DNA from: Novosphingobium sp. ST904
GTDB taxonomy: Bacteria; Pseudomonadota; Alphaproteobacteria; Sphingomonadales; Sphingomonadaceae
Reading direction: 5' to 3'
Length of the DNA: 64,000 bases
NCBI RefSeq assembly: GCF_001298105.1
Contig: NZ_LGJH01000166.1
Location: 186,001 to 250,000 of the forward strand
Every line of letters starts with the position of its first letter. Within the stretch, counting starts at the first letter, position 1. Below the pieces are notes generated by a model. It ran no database searches and was not told where the DNA came from. It was given only the letters and a program-made list of their open reading frames with translations. This document shows, in pieces, positions 52,824 to 62,675 of the stretch. A program made the translations under genes and the position numbers.

Positions 52824-53183
52824 ATGAGCCGTATCAAGAGGGGTGTTACCACCCGCGCCAAGCACAAGCGTCTTCTGGAACAGGCCAAGGGTTACCGCGG
52901 CCGCCGCAAGAACACGATCCGCGTTGCCCGTCAGGCCGTCGAAAAGGCCGGCCAGTACGCGTATCGCGACCGCAAGATCAAGAAGCGGACCTTCCGCGCG
53001 CTCTGGATCCAGCGTATCAACGCTGCCGTCCGCGCCGAAGGCCTGACCTACTCGCAGTTCATGCACGGCATCAAGCTTGCCGGCATCGAACTCGATCGCA
53101 AGTCGATGGCCGACCTCGCCATGAACGAGGGTTCGGTGTTCTCGACTGTGATCGCTCAGGCGAAGGCCGCTCTTCCGGCCTGA
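52824..53183 (+). CDS. rplT: 50S ribosomal protein L20
   Basis: A 119-residue, highly basic protein starting [20 protein letters not shown], with [20 protein letters not shown] and [17 protein letters not shown]. These are signatures of L20, an early 50S assembly protein that can repress its own operon in other bacteria. A strong terminator follows, and an AraC gene separates it from pheS, a departure from the frequent rpmI-rplT-pheS-pheT order. Confidence 0.97.
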   Translation: MSRIKRGVTTRAKHKRLLEQAKGYRGRRKNTIRVARQAVEKAGQYAYRDRKIKKRTFRALWIQRINAAVRAEGLTYSQFMHGIKLAGIELDRKSMADLAMNEGSVFSTVIAQAKAALPA

Positions 53184-53234
53184 TCCGATGAAGACCGGCG
53201 CTGGCCGCCGGGCTTCTCGATCGCGAAGAACATG

Positions 53235-53276
53235 ATTCGGGGGCGTGGGTGCGATGGCATCCGCGCCCCGAATTTT
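53235..53276 (+). terminator. Intrinsic terminator after rplT
   Basis: ATTCGGGGGCG (53235-53245) pairs with CGCCCCGAAT (53263-53272) with one bulged G, followed by TTTTTT. It lies 52 bases past the rplT stop. Confidence 0.88.
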
Positions 53277-53361
53277 TTGCCCTTCGAAGTATTTGCGCTC
53301 CTGTCGAAGTGGCTTTACGACCGGGGATGGGGGGTTTTCTGGTGCGAAGAATAGACAGGGA

Positions 53362-54213
53362 ATGACGGCAAGAAGGGTGGTAATACAATATTGTCCAGTG
53401 CCTTCCGGGCTGGATCGCTACGTTTCGGTGCTGTTTTATTGCGAAATCGATCTGGGCGAGGGGGAGCGTCTTCATGACGTATTGTTTCCCGATTGGGCCA
53501 GTTTGCGATTTCACTACGGTGCCAGCATCGAGGGGACGATGCGGAGCGGATCGTCGATTGCCGGCTGCCGATTTACCGTAGCGGGGCCGCGTTCGGAAGA
53601 AGTGCGCTTCTCGATGGGGCCTGCGCGGCAGTGGGGCTTTCGCCTGACGCCATTGGGATGGGCCGCCCTGGTCGGCGTATCCGCCGATCGCTATGCGAAC
53701 GTGCTCGCAGATGGCGATCAGGACGAGGCTTTCGCCCGGTTGCGGCCGCTTTACGATCTCCTCGCACACGAAGAATCTCCCGGTGAGCAACTCGATCTGC
53801 TGATCGCATTCCTGGAGGCGGTTCCCCGCCGCGTCGTGCCCCATGAGGGGCTGATTCTGGCGCTTTGCGATGCGCTGACCGATACGGAAGTGCGCTCGGC
53901 AACCGATCTCGCGGCCCGGGTGCGCGCGCATCCCCGCATGGTGGAGCGTATCTGCAGGGCGGCGTTCGGCTTCACGCCCAAGCTCCTGCTGCGTCGCCAG
54001 CGCTTCCTGCGCAGTATCGAGCAGTTCACTCTGGAACCCAAGCGCAAGTGGATCGGTGCGATCGACGCGGCCTATCACGATCAGGCGCAGTTCGTTCGCG
54101 ATTTCCGCGCATTCATGGGCATGACCCCGCGGCAATATGCGCAGCTTGAAAAGCCGGTTACAGGCCCCCTCATGCGAGAGCGGGCCCGCCATGCGCGGCT
54201 CATGGGAAGATAG
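53362..54213 (+). CDS. AraC-family-like regulator between rplT and pheS
   Basis: A 283-residue protein whose C-terminal 100 residues form an AraC-type DNA-binding domain (RAHPRMVERICRAAFGFTPK, then DAAYHDQAQFVRDFRAFMGM with the closing TPRQYAQ). The N-terminal part (YVSVLFYCEIDLGEG, FPDWASLRFHYGASIEGTM) resembles the DUF6597-like sensing domain found in similar regulators. No adjacent target is evident. It has its own start, an ATG at 53362 with AGGGA close upstream, and is isolated by the rplT terminator. Likely transferred into, or retained in, the ribosomal/tRNA-synthetase cluster. Confidence 0.85.
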   Translation: MTARRVVIQYCPVPSGLDRYVSVLFYCEIDLGEGERLHDVLFPDWASLRFHYGASIEGTMRSGSSIAGCRFTVAGPRSEEVRFSMGPARQWGFRLTPLGWAALVGVSADRYANVLADGDQDEAFARLRPLYDLLAHEESPGEQLDLLIAFLEAVPRRVVPHEGLILALCDALTDTEVRSATDLAARVRAHPRMVERICRAAFGFTPKLLLRRQRFLRSIEQFTLEPKRKWIGAIDAAYHDQAQFVRDFRAFMGMTPRQYAQLEKPVTGPLMRERARHARLMGR

Positions 54214-54324
54214 CGGCCTTTTCGGCTCGATGATGGTCGCGGGACTTACCCTCGGCGTTGCGATTTGCCCGCCGGCCCCCTAAGGACCGCGCTTCCAGAT
54301 TCAGCAACAGTCAGGCAGACACCA

Positions 54325-55421
54325 GTGGACTACGCAGCAACCGGCCAGGAGGCGCTCTCGCGGATTGCGGAAGCATCCGATCTCGAAACGCTGGAGGCCC
54401 TGCGTGTCGAGTTTCTGGGCAAGCAGGGCTCGATTTCCGGCCTGCTCAAGACGCTGGGCAAGCTCGATCCCGAAGAGCGCAAGGTCGAAGGACCGAAGAT
54501 CCACGCCCTGCGCGAAAGCGTGAGCGATGCGCTCGCCGCCCGAAAGGATGCGCTGGAAGGCGCCGCGCTGGAAGCCCGGCTTGCTGCCGAGACCATCGAC
54601 CTTTCGCTGCCCGCACCCGAAGCACCGCGCGGCACCGTCCACCCGATCTCGCAAGTGATGGACGAGATTGCCGAGATCTTCGCCGACCTCGGCTTCTCGG
54701 TCGCCACCGGACCGGAGATCGAGGACGACTGGCACAACTTCACCGCGCTCAACATGCCGGAAAGCCACCCGGCGCGCGCGATGCACGACACTTTCTATTT
54801 CCCGGACCGCGATGCGCAGGAACGCGAGATGCTGCTGCGCACGCATACCTCGCCGGTGCAGATGCGCACGATGCTCAAGCAGGGCGCGCCGCTGCGCATC
54901 ATCGCGCCGGGCCGGGTCTACCGTTCGGACAGCGACGCCACCCACACGCCGATGTTCCACCAGGTCGAAGGTCTGGTGATCGACAAGGACGTGCACCTCG
55001 GCCACCTCAAGTGGACGCTGGAGACGTTCCTGAAGGCGTTCTTCGAGCGTGAGGACATCGTCCTGCGCCTGCGCCCCAGCTACTTCCCCTTCACCGAACC
55101 TTCGGTGGAAGCGGATATCGGCTTCACCCTGATCGACGGCAAGCGCGTGATCGGCGGCGACCCGTCGAAGGGCGAGGGCGGCTGGATGGAAGTGCTCGGC
55201 TCGGGCATGGTCAACCGCCGCGTCATCGAATTCGCCGGGCTCGATCCCGACGAATGGCAAGGGTTCGCCTTCGGCATCGGCATCGATCGCCTGGCCATGC
55301 TGAAGTACGGCATGGACGACCTACGCGCCTTCTTCGACGGCGATGTGCGCTGGCTCTCCCACTACGGTTTCTCCGCCCTCGACGTGCCGACCCTTTCGGG
55401 CGCGTCGGCACTCCGGCCTGA
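54325..55421 (+). CDS. pheS: Phenylalanyl-tRNA synthetase alpha chain, frameshifted near 55400
   Basis: The catalytic subunit of PheRS. It starts at GTG (54325) with [20 protein letters not shown], then [58 protein letters not shown] and [20 protein letters not shown] (class II motifs 1-3). The end should be [17 protein letters not shown] followed by stop. In this sequence one base is missing after TLSG, so the frame runs on to 55479 into pheT. Restoring it, near 55399-55402, ends the gene at 55421 (365 residues), 20 bases before pheT with a normal spacing. Confidence 0.93.
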
Positions 55422-55441
55422 GCGCGGGAAGGATCTAGAAA

Positions 55442-57850
55442 ATGAAGTTCTCGCTTTCCTGGCTCAAGCAGTACCTTGAGACCGACGCCTCGCTTGAGGA
55501 TATCGCCCTGAAGCTCAACGCCATCGGCCTAGAGGTCGAAGGCATCGAAGACCCCGCCGCCAAGCTTTCGGGCTTCCGCGTGGCGAAGGTGCTCACCGTC
55601 GACAAGCATCCGCAGGCGGACAAGCTGCAGGTCCTCACCGTCGATACCGGTGAAGGCGTACTGCAGGTGGTCTGCGGCGCGCCGAACGCGCGGGCTGGCC
55701 TTGTTGGCGTGCTGGGCCTGCCCGGTGCGACCGTGCCCGCCAACGGCATGGTGCTGAAGGTCGCTGCCGTGCGCGGCGTCGAATCGAACGGCATGATGTG
55801 CTCCACGCGCGAACTGGAGCTGGGCGAAGATCACGACGGCATCATCGAACTGCCCGAGGACGCGCCGGTCGGCACGCCTTTCGCGGACTACCACGGCGCC
55901 GATCCGGTGATCGAAGTGGCCATCACCCCGAACCGTCCGGACTGCATGGGCGTCTACGGCATCGCCCGCGATCTGGCTGCTGCCGGCCTCGGCACGCTGA
56001 AGCCGATCGAGGTGCTGGACATCGCCGGCAGCTTCCCCTGCCCGGTGGACGTGCGCACCGACGATGCCGAGGGTTGCCCGGCGTTCCACGGCCGCGTGAT
56101 CAAAGGCGTGAAGAACGGCCCCTCGCCGCAGTGGCTGCAGGATCGCCTGAAGGCGGCCGGTCAGCGTCCGATCTCGGCGCTGGTGGATGCCACCAACTAC
56201 CTGATGCTGGCCTATGGTCGCCCGGCCCACGCCTATGACCTGGCCAAGCTGAACGGCGCCGTCGTCGCGCGCCGGGCGAAGGATGGCGAAACGGTCGTTG
56301 CGCTGAACGAGAAGACCTACACGCTCGACGCCGAGATGACCGTGATCGCCGACGATTCGGGCGTGCACGACATTGCGGGCATCATGGGCGGCGAGCATTC
56401 GGGCTGCGGGGACGAGACCACCGACGTCCTGCTCGAAATCGCTTATTTCGATCCCGAGCGCATCGCCCGGACCGGCCGCAAGCTCAACCTCACCTCGGAC
56501 GCGCGCAGCCGTTTCGAGCGTGGGATCGATCCGAATTTCCTCGATACCGGCCTCGACCACCTGACCCAGCTGATCCAGACGCTGTGCGGCGGTGAGGCTT
56601 CGCAGGCGGTGCGCAGCGGTGCAGCGCCGAGCACGCCGAAGATCGTCCACTTCGATCCGGCGCTGACCGAGAAGCTGGGCGGCGTCCGCATCGAAGCGGC
56701 TGAGCAGCAGCGCATTCTGGGAAGCCTCGGCTTCTCGGTGGTGGCCGAGCAGGCGAACTTCGACACGTCGTGGGCCGTTACCGTCCCCGGCTGGCGCCCG
56801 GACGTGGATGGCGCGCCCGATATCGTCGAGGAAGTCGTCCGCATCCACGGTCTCGACAAGGTGACCAGCGTGGCCCTGCCGCGCGCTGACGGTGTCGCCC
56901 GTCCGACCGCCACGCCGACGCAGGCGCTGGAACGCCGTGTTCGCCGTGCGGCTGCTGCGCGCGGTCTGCACGAGGCGGTAACCTGGTCGTTCCTGCCCTC
57001 AGCCGAGGCCGATGCCTTCGCGGATGGAAACGCCCTGTGGTCGCTCGCCAACCCGATCAGCGAGGACATGAAGGTCATGCGGCCGTCGCTGCTGCCGGGC
57101 CTGCTGATGGCGGCCAAGCGCAACCTCGATCGCGGCGCTTCGTCGCTTCGCCTGTTCGAACTCGGCCGTCGCTATCTGCGCGGAGAGGGCGGCGCGAGCG
57201 ATGAGCGTCTGGCGCTGGGCTTCGTGCTGGCTGGCGAGAAGGTCGCGCGCGGCTGGGCGACGGGCAAGGCGACTGCGTTCGACGCCTACGACGCCAAGGC
57301 CGAAGTCACGGCACTGCTGGCCGAAGCCGGTGCTCCGGTGGAGAAGCTGCAGGTCATGGGTGAGGCCGGTCCGCAGTTCCATCCCGGCCAGTCGGCCACG
57401 CTGCGCCTTGGCCCCAAGAACGTGCTGGCGCGCTTCGGCATGCTGCACCCGACTGTCGCCAGGCAGTTCGACATCGAAGGTCCGGTGGCGATTGCCGAGA
57501 TCTATCTCGACGCGATCCCCGGCAGGAAGGGCGCCGCAACCTTCGCCCGTACCCGCTACGCGCCCCCGGCGCTGCAGGCGGTGACTCGCGACTTCGCGTT
57601 CCTCGTCCCGGTCGAGCAGGCTGCGGGCGATCTCGTCCGCATGGTTGCCGGTGCAGACAAGGCGAATATCGTCTCTGCCCGCCTGTTCGACGACTTCCGT
57701 GGGGCAGGCGTGCCCGAAGGCCAGAAGTCGCTCGCGCTCGAAGTCACTCTCCAGCCGCTCGAAAAGAGCTACAAGGAAGAAGACTTGAAGGCGATCAGCA
57801 GCAAGGTGACTGCCGCCGCCGCCAAGCTTGGCGCCGTGCTGCGCGGTTGA
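55442..57850 (+). CDS. pheT: Phenylalanyl-tRNA synthetase beta chain
   Basis: An 802-residue subunit pairing with PheS. It begins [20 protein letters not shown] and has the tRNA-binding (EMAP-like) domain [20 protein letters not shown] (about residues 45-150), the B3/B4 editing module, the B5 DNA-binding-fold domain near residue 400, and a C-terminal anticodon-binding FDX-ACB domain ([20 protein letters not shown] to residue 802). Length is usual for bacteria (790-830). It follows pheS closely and is the last gene of the pair. Confidence 0.96.
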   Translation: MKFSLSWLKQYLETDASLEDIALKLNAIGLEVEGIEDPAAKLSGFRVAKVLTVDKHPQADKLQVLTVDTGEGVLQVVCGAPNARAGLVGVLGLPGATVPANGMVLKVAAVRGVESNGMMCSTRELELGEDHDGIIELPEDAPVGTPFADYHGADPVIEVAITPNRPDCMGVYGIARDLAAAGLGTLKPIEVLDIAGSFPCPVDVRTDDAEGCPAFHGRVIKGVKNGPSPQWLQDRLKAAGQRPISALVDATNYLMLAYGRPAHAYDLAKLNGAVVARRAKDGETVVALNEKTYTLDAEMTVIADDSGVHDIAGIMGGEHSGCGDETTDVLLEIAYFDPERIARTGRKLNLTSDARSRFERGIDPNFLDTGLDHLTQLIQTLCGGEASQAVRSGAAPSTPKIVHFDPALTEKLGGVRIEAAEQQRILGSLGFSVVAEQANFDTSWAVTVPGWRPDVDGAPDIVEEVVRIHGLDKVTSVALPRADGVARPTATPTQALERRVRRAAAARGLHEAVTWSFLPSAEADAFADGNALWSLANPISEDMKVMRPSLLPGLLMAAKRNLDRGASSLRLFELGRRYLRGEGGASDERLALGFVLAGEKVARGWATGKATAFDAYDAKAEVTALLAEAGAPVEKLQVMGEAGPQFHPGQSATLRLGPKNVLARFGMLHPTVARQFDIEGPVAIAEIYLDAIPGRKGAATFARTRYAPPALQAVTRDFAFLVPVEQAAGDLVRMVAGADKANIVSARLFDDFRGAGVPEGQKSLALEVTLQPLEKSYKEEDLKAISSKVTAAAAKLGAVLRG

Positions 57851-57862
57851 TGCATTACGTCG

Positions 57863-57881
57863 TCCCGGACCGGGTCCGGGA
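57863..57881. repeat. Short interspersed palindrome TCCCGGACC-G-GGTCCGGGA
   Basis: A 9-bp perfect inverted repeat with a one-base centre, preceded by CGTCG and placed between pheT and the epimerase-like gene. It resembles the 'CGTCGTCCCGGA...TCCGGGA' elements scattered in sphingomonad genomes and the copy at 61333-61389. Confidence 0.65.
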
Positions 57882-57901
57882 GACGCTTCTGGAGTGAGCC
57901 G

Positions 57902-58792
57902 GTGACCGACATGGAATTCGTGACCATTTCTTCCGGCGAACTCACCGCGCGGGTCACCCCGTTCGGGGCCGAACTCTGGTCTCTGACCGACCGCTTCGGC
58001 CGGGAATACATGACAGACGCCGATCCGGCGTTCTGGACCGGACATGCGCCGATCCTGTTCCCGATCGTCGGCGCGCTGAACGGTAATCGCTATCGCCTCG
58101 ATGGCCGCGAATACGAACTGCCCAAGCACGGCTTCGCGCGCCATTCGTTGTTCGACGTGGTCGAAACCGCGGCCGATCGCGCCGTCTTCCGCCTCCGCGA
58201 CAGTGCGGCAACCCGCAAGGTCTATCCTTTCGCCTTCGCGCTGGATCTGGAATTCCGCCTCGAAGGCATGTGCCTGCACACCACGGCGACGGTGATCAAC
58301 GCCGGAGACGGGGCCATGCCGTTCAGCTTCGGCTATCACCCCGCTTTCGCCTGGCCGCTGCCGGGCGGCGCCGCCAAGGCCGATCACACGATCGCTTTCG
58401 AGCAAGCGGAGCCCCAGCCGATCCGCCGCATCGACCTGCCGACCGGTCTCGTCCAGCCCGAACCTGTCGCCACTCCGGTCGAGGGGCATCTGCTCATGCC
58501 CGAAGCCGCGCAGTTCGAGACCGATGCCCTGATCTGGGATCGGCTTGCCAGTCGCTCGCTCACGTTCGGCACGCCGGGCGGGACACAGCTTGCCGTCGCT
58601 TTCCCGGATATGCCGATGCTGGGCATCTGGCAGAAGCCGGGCGCGAACTATCTTTGCATCGAGCCCTGGCAGGGCATGGCCGACCCGCTGGGTTATTCCG
58701 GCGATTTCCGCGCCAAGCCCGGCGTGCTTTCGCTCGAACCCGGCATGAGCCGGAGCTTCCGCATGGACGTCAGCGTCCTGACCGCCGACTGA
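57902..58792 (+). CDS. Aldose 1-epimerase-family protein
   Basis: A 296-residue beta-sandwich sugar mutarotase-like protein. Family signs are PFGAELWSLTDRFGREYM, the HAPILFPIVGALNGNRYRLD stretch, the PKHGFARHSLFDV loop with catalytic-type His, FSFGYHPAFAWPLPGG (second conserved His/Pro) and the C-terminal CIEPWQGMADP. It matches the LacX/YihR-like branch rather than classical GalM, and the sugar is unknown. It can start at the GTG at 57902 or the ATG at 57911; GGAG lies six bases before the former. It is followed by the SDR gene at 16 bases. Confidence 0.87.
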   Translation: MTDMEFVTISSGELTARVTPFGAELWSLTDRFGREYMTDADPAFWTGHAPILFPIVGALNGNRYRLDGREYELPKHGFARHSLFDVVETAADRAVFRLRDSAATRKVYPFAFALDLEFRLEGMCLHTTATVINAGDGAMPFSFGYHPAFAWPLPGGAAKADHTIAFEQAEPQPIRRIDLPTGLVQPEPVATPVEGHLLMPEAAQFETDALIWDRLASRSLTFGTPGGTQLAVAFPDMPMLGIWQKPGANYLCIEPWQGMADPLGYSGDFRAKPGVLSLEPGMSRSFRMDVSVLTAD

Positions 58793-58808
58793 AGGAGACC
58801 TATTTCCG

Positions 58809-59558
58809 ATGAAGACCGCACTCGTAACCGGGGCTACCTCCGGCATCGGCGAAGCCTGTGCCCGCGCATTCGTGGTGGCGGGCTGGCGTGTGATCGGCAC
58901 CGGTCGCCGGACCGAGCGTCTGGACGCGCTGAAGGCCGAACTGGGCGCGGACCAGTTCCACGCCGCCATTTTCGACGTGCGCGATGAAGCGGCGCGCGAT
59001 GCTGCTCTGGCCGCCCTGCCTGCCGAGTTCGCCGGGATCGACTGTCTCGTCAACAATGCCGGCCTCGCGCTCGGCACCGAACCGGCACAGAGCGCGTCGC
59101 TCGAAAGCTGGAAGACGATGATCGATACCAACGTAACCGCGCTGGTCTCGCTCACTCACAAGCTTCTGCCCGCGCTGGTCGCGCGCAAGGGCGCGATCGT
59201 CAACTTGTCCTCGGTGGCGGCGACTTACCCTTACACGGGCGGCAACGTCTATGGCGGCACCAAGGCCTTCGTGCACCAGTTCTCGTTGGGCCTGCGTTCC
59301 GACCTCGCGGGAACGGGCGTGCGCGTGACCTCGATCGAGCCGGGCATGGTGGAGACCGAGTTCACCCTCGTGCGGACCGGCGGCAACCAGCAGGCTTCGG
59401 ACAACCTCTATGGCGGCGCGAATCCGATGACGGCCGAGGATATCGCCGGAACCGTGCTCTGGGTGGCGACCCTGCCGCCGCATCTCAACATTAACACGCT
59501 GGAACTGATGCCGGTGAGCCAGTCCTTCGCCGGCTTCCAGGTCGCGCGCGAGGGCTGA
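58809..59558 (+). CDS. Short-chain dehydrogenase/reductase (YdfG-like)
   Basis: A 249-residue NAD(P)-dependent oxidoreductase. It starts with the cofactor motif ALVTGATSGIGEACARAF, followed by CLVNNAGLALG, the catalytic Ser in VNLSSVAATYPYTGG, Tyr and Lys in VYGGTKAFVHQFS, and the C-terminal IEPGMVETEF. These match the YdfG-type serine or 3-hydroxy-acid dehydrogenases. AAGGAGACC precedes the ATG at 58809. The repeat element at 59569 follows. Confidence 0.92.
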   Translation: MKTALVTGATSGIGEACARAFVVAGWRVIGTGRRTERLDALKAELGADQFHAAIFDVRDEAARDAALAALPAEFAGIDCLVNNAGLALGTEPAQSASLESWKTMIDTNVTALVSLTHKLLPALVARKGAIVNLSSVAATYPYTGGNVYGGTKAFVHQFSLGLRSDLAGTGVRVTSIEPGMVETEFTLVRTGGNQQASDNLYGGANPMTAEDIAGTVLWVATLPPHLNINTLELMPVSQSFAGFQVAREG

Positions 59559-59568
59559 CTTCCTCTAC

Positions 59569-59660
59569 TTTCGTCATTGCGAGGAGGCGAAGCCGACGCG
59601 GCAATCCAGAGCGGCGTAACGCGCCCTGGAATGCTTCGCTACGCTCGCAGTGACGAAGGT
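59569..59660. repeat. About 92-bp imperfect inverted repeat (CGTCATTGCGAG family)
   Basis: Left end CTTTCGTCATTGCGAG and right end CTCGCAGTGACGAAGG are near-perfect reverse complements. Inner parts CGAAGC...GGCAATCCAG and CTGGAATGCTTCG also pair. Elements of this type recur in sphingomonad and rhizobial genomes. It sits between the SDR gene and prfC. Confidence 0.8.
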
Positions 59661-59790
59661 TAGGTGCAGGGGGCGAGTACAGGGGCCGAGCGCGGGGCAG
59701 GAAACGGTCCACTCCGCAGGCCGTAGTGAGGGGGGCTCCCCCTTTTTTCCGCCCTTTCCATCTGGCCCCGCGCCCACTAATAGCGCGCCG

Positions 59791-61325
59791 ATGAGCAATG
59801 TTCCCCACCAGTCCCGGCGCACTTTCGCGATCATCTCGCACCCTGACGCCGGTAAGACCACCCTGACCGAGAAGCTGCTGCTGCAAGGCGGTGCCATCCA
59901 TCTGGCAGGACAGGTCAAGGCACGCGGCGCGCGCGGCGCGCGCGGTCTGACTGGATGAAGATCGAGCAGCAGCGCGGCATCTCCGTGACCAGCTCGGTCA
60001 TGACGTTCGAGCGGGACGGGATCACCTTCAACCTGCTCGACACGCCGGGCCACGATGACTTCTCGGAAGACACCTACCGCACGCTCACCGCAGTCGATTC
60101 GGCGATCATGGTGATCGACGCGGCCAAGGGTATCGAACCGCAGACCCGCAAGCTCTTCGAGGTCTGCCGCCTGCGTTCGGTGCCGATCATCACCTTCATC
60201 AACAAGGTCGACCGCGAAGGCCGCGCCTGCTTCGACCTGATGGACGAAGTGGCGGACATGCTGGCGCTGGACGTCTGCCCGATGTCCTGGCCTGTCGGCA
60301 TGGGCGGCCTGTTCGAGGGTATCCTCGACATCGCCAGCGGCAAGATCAGCCGCCCCGAAGGGCCGAGCAAGGAATTCCTCGGCAAGGTCGACGAAGGCGC
60401 GGCGCTTCCCGATGCCGTCGCCGAGGAGCTGGAACTGGCGCAGGCCGGCTATCCCGAATTCGATGTGGAGGCCTATCGGGGCGGCGACCTTACGCCGGTC
60501 TACTTCGGCTCGGCGCTCAAGAACTTCGGCGTTACCGAACTGATCGACGCGATCGAGAAGTTCGCGCCCCCGCCGCGGCCGCAGCCTTCGAACGAAGGCA
60601 CGATCGAGCCGGACAACAAGGAAGTCACCGGCTTCATCTTCAAGGTCCAGGCCAACATGGACCCGATGCACCGTGACCGCATCGCTTTCATGCGTCTGGT
60701 CTCGGGCACCTTCAAGCGCGGCATGAAGCTGACGCCCTCGGGCCTTGGCAAGCCGATCGCGGTCCATTCGCCGATCCTGTTCTTCGCGCAGGACCGCGAG
60801 ATCGCGGACAATGCCGAGCCGGGCGATATCATCGGCATTCCCAATCACGGCACCCTGCGCGTGGGTGATACCCTCTCCGAAAAGAACCAGGTTCGCTTTA
60901 TCGGCCTGCCGAACTTCGCGCCGGAAATCCTGCGCCGCGTCGCGCTGAAGGACCCGACCAAGACCAAGCAGCTCCGCAAGGCGCTCGATGACCTTTCGGA
61001 AGAAGGCGTGATTCAGGTCTTCTACCCGGAAATCGGCTCGCAGTGGATCGTCGGCGTGGTCGGCCAGCTTCAGCTCGATGTGCTGATCAGCCGCCTCGAA
61101 GCCGAGTACAAGGTGGAAGCCGTGCTCGAAGCTTCGCCGTTCGACACGGCCCGCTGGATCAAGGGCGACGAAAAGACGCTGCGCGACTTCGGCGAAATCA
61201 ACAAGATGAACCTCGCGAAGGACCGTGACGGCGATCCCGTGTTCATGGCCCGCTCGGCGTGGGACGTGAACTATCAGCAGGAACGCAACCCGGACATGAC
61301 CTTCAGCGCCACGAAGGAACGCTGA
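59791..61325 (+). CDS. prfC: Peptide chain release factor 3, frameshifted near 59935
   Basis: A GTPase that recycles RF1/RF2 after termination. From the ATG at 59791: [30 protein letters not shown], the G1 motif in SHPDAGKTT, then [12 protein letters not shown] before a premature stop. The next frame resumes at [20 protein letters not shown], with G3 [14 protein letters not shown]4 [10 protein letters not shown] and the EF-G-like C-terminal domain to FSATKER. One base is missing in the GC-alternating tract 59922-59946 (the expected text there is [14 protein letters not shown]). Corrected length is about 511 residues, as for RF3. Confidence 0.9.
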
Positions 61326-61332
61326 AACCTTT

Positions 61333-61389
61333 CGTCGTCCCGTCTCCGCAGCCTGCGCTTTCGCGCGTGCGGGCAAGTCCGGGACGACG
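61333..61389. repeat. Inverted repeat CGTCGTCCCG ... CGGGACGACG
   Basis: 10-bp perfect arms (61333-61342 and 61380-61389) around a 37-base loop, between prfC and the EEP phosphatase gene. It belongs to the same class as the palindrome at 57863 and may serve as a terminator-like structure or an interspersed repeat. Confidence 0.7.
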
Positions 61390-61452
61390 GACAGGGAACC
61401 TCATGCTATTCCGGCGGATTGCTACGCTATCCCATTCGCCGGAAGTCCTTCG

Positions 61453-62156
61453 TTGCAGATCAAGTTCGCCAGCTACAACATCCACAAGGCCGTCGGGCTT
61501 GACCGGCGCGCGATCCCGAGCGCATTCTGACGGTGCTGCGCGAGATCGATGCCGACATCGTGGCGCTGCAGGAAGTGGATCGCCGGTTTGGCCGCCGGAT
61601 GAGCGCGCTGCCGCTGGAGGTGATTCACGGGGCAACCGATTATGTCCCGGTGCCCCTGTCGATGAAGCCGGACAGCCTGGGCTGGCACGGCAATGCCCTG
61701 CTTGTGCGCAAGGGCATCGAACTGCTCGAAGCCAAGCCCGTGGCCCTGCCGGTTCTCGAGCCGCGCGGCGCGATCCGTGCGGATCTTTCGGTTCATGGGC
61801 GGAAGGTTCGGGTGGTCGGCATGCACCTCGACCTGTCCGGTCTGCGCCGACGGTTGCAGGTGCGAAGCGTGCTGTCCCATGTCGGCGCCTGCGATGAACA
61901 TGTGCCGACCGTGATGATGGGCGATTTGAATGAATGGTCCAGCCACGGCGGCTGTTTCCGAGAGTTTCATGCCCCCTGGCAGGTGCTGGTACCGGGTCGG
62001 AGCTTTCCTTCCCGCAGGCCTCTGGCAAGGCTGGATCGCATCATCGTATCCGAACAGTGGCGGATTCTGGGAACAAACGTTCACCACAGCCCCCTTGCGG
62101 CGATAGGATCTGACCACCTGCCGGTCTTTGCGTCGCTTGAGTTGCCTAAAAAATAG
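61453..62156 (+). CDS. Endonuclease/exonuclease/phosphatase-family protein, frameshifted near 61510
   Basis: An EEP-fold (DNase I-like) hydrolase. From the TTG at 61453 (GGAAG seven bases upstream) the frame reads QIKFASYNIHKAVGLDRR and then derails. The next frame continues with ILTVLREIDADIVALQEVDR, followed by the catalytic GDLNEWSSHGG, LARLDRIIVSEQW and the closing SDHLPVFASLEL. The EEP set (N in SYNIH, E in LQEVD, D/N in GDLN, D in LDRI, H in SDHLP) is complete. One base is missing near 61507-61512; corrected length is about 234 residues. The substrate (nucleic acid, phospholipid or sugar phosphate) is unknown. Confidence 0.83.
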
Positions 62157-62241
62157 GCAACTGCTCAGGAATCGAGCGATGCGTCATGCTGCACTTGCGT
62201 TGAACGGAGCGATCAGGCCCTTGAATCCCGTCGTTTGGTAA

Positions 62242-62646
<405 letters not shown>

Positions 62647-62675
62647 CCGGCGCTTCCGACAGGAGGGAAACCACG

